From Nematopogon swammerdamellus (lineage: Eukaryota > Arthropoda > Insecta > Lepidoptera > Adelidae): 64,000 bases of DNA. The position numbers and the translations under genes are program-made. The notes below the pieces were generated by a model. That model did not search any database and was not told the DNA's origin. It worked only from the letters and a program-made list of their open reading frames with translations. Below, piece after piece: positions 63,101-64,000 of the stretch (position 1 is its first letter; every line of letters begins with the position of its first letter). The DNA is taken from contig OX336345.1 of the NCBI GenBank assembly GCA_946902875.1, forward strand, positions 9,641,395 through 9,705,394, given 5' to 3'.

Positions 63101-63866
63101 CAGAGGGAAACCAGAAGGGTTTAATGACTATAGATGAATGAGCAATTAGTTTGGTAAGTGCTTTAATGTTGATATTAGAATTTACTAGAATAGATTTAGG
63201 AAATGAGAGTTAGTACTCTGAGTTATTACGGTACACAACGGCTTCCTGAAAAGGAAGTAATAATTGGGTCCATTTTACAGGAATTATGTGTACGAATTAG
63301 CGACACTGTTTCTGACAAACCTAGAGATCACTTGAAAGTTATACGCTGGCCATATTTCGATTCTTTATATTCTAGTTGTTCTAGAGCTAAAGAGTTGATT
63401 TTTGATAATTCTGCCTTTAATATCTAAGGAAAAACAATAGGTATAGGGGAGAGGTTATTACACATGTCAGTGCTTATCTTTGTTCGTGCCCGCTGCACTA
63501 ACTCGAATGAAAGCATCAACTACGTTCACAACCGCTTCAACTAACAATACCAACATTTGATGGTATCAATTCAGACGGGTTAAACCCTACCACCTAGTAA
63601 AGTAAGAGACCATACCTACAATTTACAACAAATCTGAACCATGGAAGCATTTCCTTATGATAATTTGGTGTATTGAAAAATTTATCTACTACTATGTACA
63701 GGCGGATGATTCAGGCCCCGACTCAGGCGAGTTAGGAGTGGACAACGTGGGCGGAGTTTTCGTGGTACTCGGTCTGGGCTGCGGAATCTGCGCCGCCGTG
63801 GGTGCTCTGGAATTCCTGTGGAATGTCCGCGATGTGGCTGTTGAGCAGAATGTTAGATTCCTTTAA
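33293..63866 (+). CDS. Kainate-type ionotropic glutamate receptor subunit, 15 exons, complete
   Basis: Ligand-gated cation channel subunit of the plasma membrane that opens on glutamate. Inferred exons: 33293-33311, 33638-33727, 34398-34541, 34876-34985, 36121-36277, 36717-36925, 37562-37747, 38039-38191, 38294-38731, 38828-39051, 39171-39308, 39593-39791, 40630-40861, 40987-41105, 63702-63866. All phases join to 2,583 nt, or 860 residues, the usual size for kainate receptors. Order: signal peptide 1-22, amino-terminal domain to about 405, S1, M1 (about 557-576), pore loop with Q616 at the Q/R site, M3 with [11 protein letters not shown] (644-654), S2, and M4 (about 822-845). Likely ligand residues by family alignment are T512, R517, S683/T684 and E734. 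D510 replaces the vertebrate proline, as I recall is common in invertebrate kainate subunits. The last intron holds a 22-kb retroelement. The family is certain. Which insect subunit it is, and exons 1-2, are less sure. Confidence 0.9.
33638..33727 (+). CDS. Receptor exon 2: signal-peptide core and mature N-terminus
   Basis: Follows the acceptor TTTGTTTTCAG. It encodes the hydrophobic signal core and the first mature residues ([18 protein letters not shown]). The donor used here, GTTTGG, is weak, but it leaves one G that joins exon 3 to read VTVGGIFQPN, matching the IGGIF-type start of the amino-terminal domain in this family. The stronger-looking GTGGGT four bases earlier would break the frame. 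Confidence 0.6.
33862..34178 (+). repeat. RP1-B retroposon copy in receptor intron 2
   Basis: CATACATAACTAATGGCGTA, TGGGTTGGTACCACCGTAC, ATAGCAGCCTCGGTTGTG, GAGGTGATATTAGCTGG, ACACCGGATTACATAAAAAAA. It ends in an A-tail and defines the RP1-B subfamily. Confidence 0.8.
34398..34541 (+). CDS. Receptor exon 3: start of amino-terminal domain
   Basis: Encodes [18 protein letters not shown] and onward to AAVKA, the first helix and strand of the periplasmic-binding-protein-like amino-terminal domain. Donor GTAAGT is strong; the acceptor is ...TGGACAG with a poor pyrimidine tract. Confidence 0.85.
34876..34985 (+). CDS. Receptor exon 4: amino-terminal domain
   Basis: Encodes [19 protein letters not shown] and onward to AMAIPHIQ, the conserved loop and strand of the amino-terminal domain. 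Acceptor CCTTACAG, donor GTTAAA. Phase 1 in, phase 0 out. Confidence 0.9.
35064..35100. repeat. Perfect 14-bp hairpin in receptor intron 4
   Basis: GAGGAGGTGTCAGG, 9-base loop, CCTGACACCTCCTC. Confidence 0.9.
35193..35275 (+). repeat. tRNA-like sequence (tRNA pseudogene or SINE head) in intron 4
   Basis: GGTCTCATTAGCTCAGTTGTTGG resembles a tRNA 5' arm with A box, and AGGTTCCTAAC stands where a B box would be. The anticodon region is not foldable by eye, so it is not called as a functional tRNA. Confidence 0.45.
35310..35670 (+). repeat. Dispersed repeat with GGACGGACGG and ACGGAAACC end, intron 4
   Basis: TCGGTTAAGTGCGAGTTTAA, TTGTTGTATGGGAGCCCCCC, GAAAATTTCAACGGGCTAAC, ACAGACGGACGAACGG, TACGGAAACCTAAAAA. 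A ubiquitous lepidopteran repeat. Confidence 0.75.
36121..36277 (+). CDS. Receptor exon 5: amino-terminal domain, ends at a GC donor
   Basis: Encodes [10 protein letters not shown] through [17 protein letters not shown] to LLYDEPD. The family continues DG(L/I)IRLQE, which is obtained only if the exon ends after GATG at 36277, with donor GCAAGC rather than GT. Acceptor TTCCATTACAG. Confidence 0.88.
36717..36925 (+). CDS. Receptor exon 6: amino-terminal domain
   Basis: Encodes [18 protein letters not shown] through [18 protein letters not shown] to FFQDYM. Acceptor ATTTTCAG; donor GTGACG after ATG. An open frame runs past the donor but loses family resemblance there. Confidence 0.9.
37095..37445. 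mobile_element. 351-bp TTAA-flanked inverted-repeat MITE in intron 6
   Basis: TTAA (37091-37094, 37446-37449) flanks arms starting CTTATGAAATCGGTTTACCG and ending with the near-perfect reverse. The arms run about 120 bp (GAGGACGTGCTAGCTCCTCC is mirrored). The TTAA target suggests piggyBac-type mobilisation, although the ends do not start with CCC. Confidence 0.75.
37562..37747 (+). CDS. Receptor exon 7: amino-terminal domain
   Basis: Encodes [17 protein letters not shown] through [11 protein letters not shown] to SHETIP, with a possible N-glycosylation site at NVT. Acceptor TCAATCCAG, donor GTATGC. Both ends are in phase 0. Confidence 0.92.
38039..38191 (+). CDS. Receptor exon 8: amino-terminal domain
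   Basis: Encodes [17 protein letters not shown] through [13 protein letters not shown] to FLQHLLT, the helix after the hinge in the family. Acceptor ATCTCCAG, donor GTAATT. Both ends are in phase 0. Confidence 0.92.
38294..38731 (+). CDS. Receptor exon 9: end of amino-terminal domain and ligand-binding S1
   Basis: The longest exon (146 codons). The first part closes the amino-terminal domain; the second opens the glutamate-binding core with APYLVEK, then [32 protein letters not shown] and [11 protein letters not shown]. Possible glycosylation sites are NAS and NLT. Donor GTAAGT. Confidence 0.95.
38828..39051 (+). CDS. Receptor exon 10: S1 end and M1
   Basis: Carries [10 protein letters not shown] with the presumed glutamate-carboxylate arginine R517, then [17 protein letters not shown] and the M1 helix around [17 protein letters not shown]. 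Acceptor TTTTCCAG, donor GTGACC. Confidence 0.95.
39171..39308 (+). CDS. Receptor exon 11: pore loop
   Basis: Encodes [20 protein letters not shown], the re-entrant pore loop. The Q/R site is a genomic CAG glutamine (residue 616), preceded by Thr where many kainate subunits have Gln. The donor is GTTAGT at 39309; the left-over AA joins the G of exon 12 to complete Lys. Confidence 0.93.
39593..39791 (+). CDS. Receptor exon 12: M3 gate and start of S2
   Basis: Encodes [18 protein letters not shown] and [11 protein letters not shown], the invariant iGluR gate motif, then the S2 start with DGSTASFFK, whose Ser-Thr pair lines up with the ligand-contacting pair of the family. Donor GTCTAG is unusual but in frame; acceptor TTGCAG. 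Confidence 0.95.
39792..40629 (+). other. Receptor intron 12, no other gene
   Basis: AT-rich with a short dyad around CTATGGTCGTACCAT. The open frame at 40036-40347 has no domain. Confidence 0.5.
40630..40861 (+). CDS. Receptor exon 13: ligand-binding S2
   Basis: Encodes [11 protein letters not shown] through [17 protein letters not shown], with the presumed amino-group ligand E734, to [15 protein letters not shown]. Acceptor ATCTTCAG, donor GTGAGA. Confidence 0.95.
40987..41105 (+). CDS. Receptor exon 14: S2 end
   Basis: Encodes [18 protein letters not shown] and [18 protein letters not shown]. The residue split across the junction is Glu where the family usually has Gly (GSPYR). Donor GTAACT opens the 22.6-kb last intron. 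Confidence 0.92.
41205..41208. other. Target-site duplication CATG, left copy
   Basis: Immediately precedes the TG of the left LTR; its partner is 63463-63466. Four to six bp is the expected range for LTR elements. The surrounding RP1 consensus reads GTGCCATGTCAGTGC with a single CATG. Confidence 0.85.
41690..42270 (+). repeat. CATACTA / GTGTC-GACAC box array in U3, 5' LTR
   Basis: Irregular tandem array of about 14 CATACTA boxes (a few one-base variants). Most are preceded by GTGACACGGC or GTCCAGCC and followed by ACGAGG or TAA. Between them are dyads pairing GTGTC with GACAC and the phrase CGTTCGATTTGTTCCTGCGT. It is non-coding and the spacing is not constant. The regular boxes suggest multiple binding sites for one protein; which one is unknown. 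Confidence 0.7.
43150..43420 (+). repeat. Second CATACTA box cluster next to the promoter, 5' LTR
   Basis: Six more boxes (CATACTA or CATACAA) with the same GTGACACGG and ACGAGGC neighbours, ending about 50 bp upstream of the TATA box. Confidence 0.65.
43431..43496 (+). promoter_or_regulatory. LTR core promoter (TATA, Inr, DPE-like), 5' copy
   Basis: TATAAAAGG at 43431 is followed by the arthropod initiator TTCAGTC at 43462-43468 (A at 43465 taken as +1) and by GGTCG at 43491, which fits the DPE pattern at about +27. This trio is typical of insect retrotransposon LTRs. The TATA to +1 distance (34) is slightly long. The start site is inferred. Confidence 0.65.
43731..44668 (+). repeat. Three ~260-bp tandem repeats in LTR R region (5' LTR)
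   Basis: Units start with TAGTGTGGGAATTTCTG at 43731, 44054 and 44410, and end near GGTACATTGGGAAGG, separated by unlike spacers (spacing 323 and 356 bp). Each unit is itself built of two related halves (GATGAAGG-TGAGCTGGATT-TGG motifs). The third unit is the most diverged. The short open frames seen here in antisense are by-products of the repeat. Confidence 0.85.
45471..45555 (+). terminator. Hairpins plus poly-A signal ending LTR R region (5' LTR)
   Basis: Perfect 10-bp stem CGTATGGACC-GAG-GGTCCATACG (45471-45493), then a 7-bp stem ACCCCTT-CAA-AAGGGGT (45518-45534), then at once AATAAA (45536-45541) and a GT-rich stretch GTTTGTATTGTTG. This is the expected layout of a cleavage and polyadenylation site. 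In the intron it lies in sense with the receptor. Confidence 0.6.
48222..48330 (+). repeat. LTR-like GC-rich block inside the element interior
   Basis: Contains CGCGCGTCCTGCGGGCGCGG followed by CATCACGCCGTT, closely matching 41560-41650 of the LTR (CGCGCGTCTTGCGGGCGCGG, then ATCATCACGCCGTT). It is an old, diverged copy of an LTR segment. Confidence 0.6.
48968..49310 (+). repeat. 195-bp tandem duplication in interior
   Basis: GCGAATTTGTTGGGGCGCAT starts at 48968 and again at 49163. The copies share GGGAGATTTTTTTACTGA, the TATCAAGTAATATGTT stretch and the later GCGGATG stretch. The second copy is partial and somewhat diverged. Confidence 0.75.
52470..52750 (+). repeat. RP2 SINE-like copy within the element
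   Basis: Reads CCCCGCTGCGTTTCTCCCTG through GTGGGTCTTCGTGC to GCTCTGCTTGCCCCGGTTGT, in the same order as the RP2 copies at 10684-10978 and 17412-17757, but more GC-rich and rearranged. It ends in a (GT)n run at about 52737-52757. Confidence 0.6.
54521..55028 (+). pseudogene. Frameshifted coiled-coil ORF of the giant element
   Basis: The only protein-like frame in the interior. From ATG 54521 (in frame with an upstream stop) it encodes a Lys/Glu/Gln/Leu-rich stretch with coiled-coil character ([14 protein letters not shown] near the start). The frame is lost at a run of ten A (54776-54785). In the +1 frame it continues without stop through [13 protein letters not shown] and [16 protein letters not shown] to TAA at about 55026-55028. 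One A fewer would give a single frame of about 168 codons. No family is recognised; a gag-like structural protein is conceivable but unsupported. Purine-rich DNA also leaves a second frame open, so coding is likely rather than proven. Confidence 0.45.
55079..55372 (+). repeat. 20-bp satellite array (CCATTCATACAGGGGGTTTT)
   Basis: About 15 head-to-tail copies of a 20-bp unit, some shortened to 17, with variants repeating in order so that a higher-order unit of about 77 bp is visible. Overlapping open frames here are repeat artefacts. Confidence 0.9.
55378..55750 (+). repeat. 75-76-bp satellite array, five units
   Basis: Units start TTAATTCAC at 55378, 55453, 55529, 55605 and 55680. Each includes the small dyad AATTCACG...CGTGAATT, then TTATAAAAA and GGGGTCACTTAAC. 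The last unit is degenerate. Confidence 0.9.
55848..56145 (+). repeat. 73-bp satellite array, four units
   Basis: TGTAATTTAACAG recurs at 55871, 55944, 56017 and 56088, with GAAGAAGATTAATAAAAT between. It directly follows the 75-bp array. Confidence 0.85.
56146..57170 (+). repeat. Poly-A-rich tract
   Basis: Long A-runs, several next to T-runs, at about 56156, 56187, 56248, 56408, 56750, 56800 and 57094-57132. No coding potential is seen. Run lengths are probably unreliable in the assembly. Confidence 0.7.
56824..58215 (+). repeat. Dispersed CATAGCCTAAGCCGG repeats near the 3' end of interior
   Basis: GCATAGCCTAAGCCGGAGGT-type motifs at 56824, 56899, 57838 and 57912, and a divergent one at 58182, each followed by TGGTAAGG. 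The first four form two pairs about 75 bp apart sharing TTCTTCACGGACCAGTTCTG. The region between the pairs (56990-57830) is otherwise plain. Confidence 0.8.
59027..59607 (+). repeat. CATACTA box array, 3' LTR copy
   Basis: Counterpart of the array at 41690-42270. Confidence 0.7.
60487..60757 (+). repeat. Second CATACTA cluster, 3' LTR copy
   Basis: Counterpart of 43150-43420, directly upstream of the right LTR promoter. Confidence 0.65.
60768..60833 (+). promoter_or_regulatory. LTR core promoter, 3' copy
   Basis: Same TATA/Inr/DPE-like set in the right LTR. From here transcription would run through R-U5 and into the receptor's M4 exon about 2.9 kb downstream. Confidence 0.6.
61068..62005 (+). 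repeat. Three ~260-bp tandem repeats, 3' LTR copy
   Basis: Counterpart of 43731-44668, with the same spacing of units. Confidence 0.85.
62808..62892 (+). terminator. Hairpins plus poly-A signal, 3' LTR copy
   Basis: Same stems (62808-62830, 62855-62871) and AATAAA (62873-62878). It is the likely 3' end of the element's own transcript. Confidence 0.6.
63463..63466. other. Target-site duplication CATG, right copy
   Basis: Immediately follows the CA of the right LTR. It continues as TCAGTGCTTATC, the downstream half of the interrupted RP1 copy. Confidence 0.85.
63702..63866 (+). CDS. Receptor exon 15: M4 and stop
   Basis: Follows acceptor CTATGTACAG. Encodes [15 protein letters not shown], then M4 ([16 protein letters not shown]), EFLWN and a short cytoplasmic tail ending VRFL with TAA. 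[14 protein letters not shown] is a strong kainate-family signature and joins exon 14 in phase 0. No clear AATAAA follows within the window. Confidence 0.93.
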   Translation, partial: ADDSGPDSGELGVDNVGGVFVVLGLGCGICAAVGALEFLWNVRDVAVEQNVRFL

Positions 63867-64000
63867 TTTTATCCGTAATTTTATATAATTTTTTAAAATT
63901 AAAAAATCCCAGTCAGATCTCGAAGCTTTCAATATACATTATTAGAGACTAGGTGTTCCCCACACAAACAAATACACAAGTCTGTTGTAAACTACAATAT

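Larger units (their letters stand above)
41209..63462 (+). mobile_element. Giant LTR-type retroelement, 22,254 bp, non-coding interior
   Basis: Two 4,917-bp direct repeats (41209-46125 and 58546-63462, constant offset 17,337) enclose 12,420 bp. Each repeat starts TGTGATGG and ends TATTACA. CATG directly precedes the left repeat (41205-41208) and directly follows the right one (63463-63466). Removing the element and one CATG restores the consensus of the RP1 retroposon in which it sits. Its orientation, set by promoter and poly-A signal, is the same as the receptor gene. No gag-pol frame, primer-binding site or polypurine tract was recognised, so it is probably non-autonomous. A simple segmental duplication would not explain the TG/CA ends and the target duplication. 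Confidence 0.85.
58546..63462 (+). repeat. 3' long terminal repeat, 4,917 bp
   Basis: Same sequence as the 5' copy with no change in spacing anywhere, so the insertion is recent, or the copies have been converted, or one was duplicated by the assembler. It ends 240 bp before the M4 exon of the receptor. Its promoter (60768 onward) points at that exon, and its poly-A signal (62873-62878) lies upstream of it. Confidence 0.85.
41137..63640 (-). repeat. RP1 retroposon copy split by the giant element
   Basis: Left part 41137-41208 (poly-T side, GACATGGTTGGCTACATCACC) and right part 63467-63640 (TCAGTGCTT through GGGTTAAACCCTACCACCTAG). Joined across one CATG they match other RP1 copies in the window. 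It is an old, diverged copy. Confidence 0.8.

Noticed and set aside
41209..63462. The long direct repeats could be a segmental duplication or an assembly artefact
   Set aside because: TG/CA ends, an exact 4-bp target duplication and an RP1 empty-site reconstruction favour an LTR element. An assembly duplication of one LTR cannot be fully excluded without reads.

Overview
The window reads as a moth or butterfly (Lepidoptera) nuclear genome. It is AT-rich and intron-containing, and it is crowded with dispersed repeats of lepidopteran type: repeats carrying ACCGACTTCAAAAAA, repeats ending ACGGAACCCTAA, LINE 3' ends with an ATTCT tail, and a jockey-like LINE reverse transcriptase. No bacterial feature, rRNA gene or CRISPR array is seen. 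The order and family are inferred from repeat and protein style only.

Layout. Positions 1-33,290 contain no convincing host gene. They are a mosaic of a poly-A-tailed retroposon family (called RP1 here, about a dozen copies in the window), a second SINE-like family (RP2), decayed LINE pieces (9,455-9,545; 21,577-22,345; 25,128-27,110), foldback elements (5,422-6,543 is the largest) and a Tigger/pogo-like element (28,097-29,402).

One host gene is legible from end to end. It is a kainate-type ionotropic glutamate receptor subunit on the + strand, with 15 exons from 33,293 to 63,866. All exon phases join and give 860 codons with signal peptide, amino-terminal domain, S1, M1, pore loop, M3, S2 and M4. 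One intron appears to be GC-AG.

The most striking object is inside that gene's last intron. Positions 41,209-63,462 are a 22,254-bp LTR-retrotransposon-like element with 4,917-bp direct repeats. The repeats begin TG and end CA, show no indels relative to each other, and are flanked by a 4-bp target duplication CATG. The element landed inside an older RP1 copy, and the RP1 consensus independently confirms the empty site. It expanded an intron of about 338 bp to 22.6 kb and separates the M4 exon from the rest of the receptor. The long repeat carries a TATA/Inr/DPE-like promoter, an upstream array of about twenty CATACTA boxes with GTGTC/GACAC dyads, three ~260-bp tandem repeats, and two hairpins directly before an AATAAA signal. 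The 12.4-kb interior lacks gag, protease, reverse transcriptase, RNase H and integrase reading frames. It holds instead one frameshifted coiled-coil ORF, three successive satellite arrays, long A-runs and a repeated AAGCCGG motif. No primer-binding site or polypurine tract is recognisable. It looks like a young, non-autonomous giant LTR element, comparable in kind to LARDs but with far longer parts.
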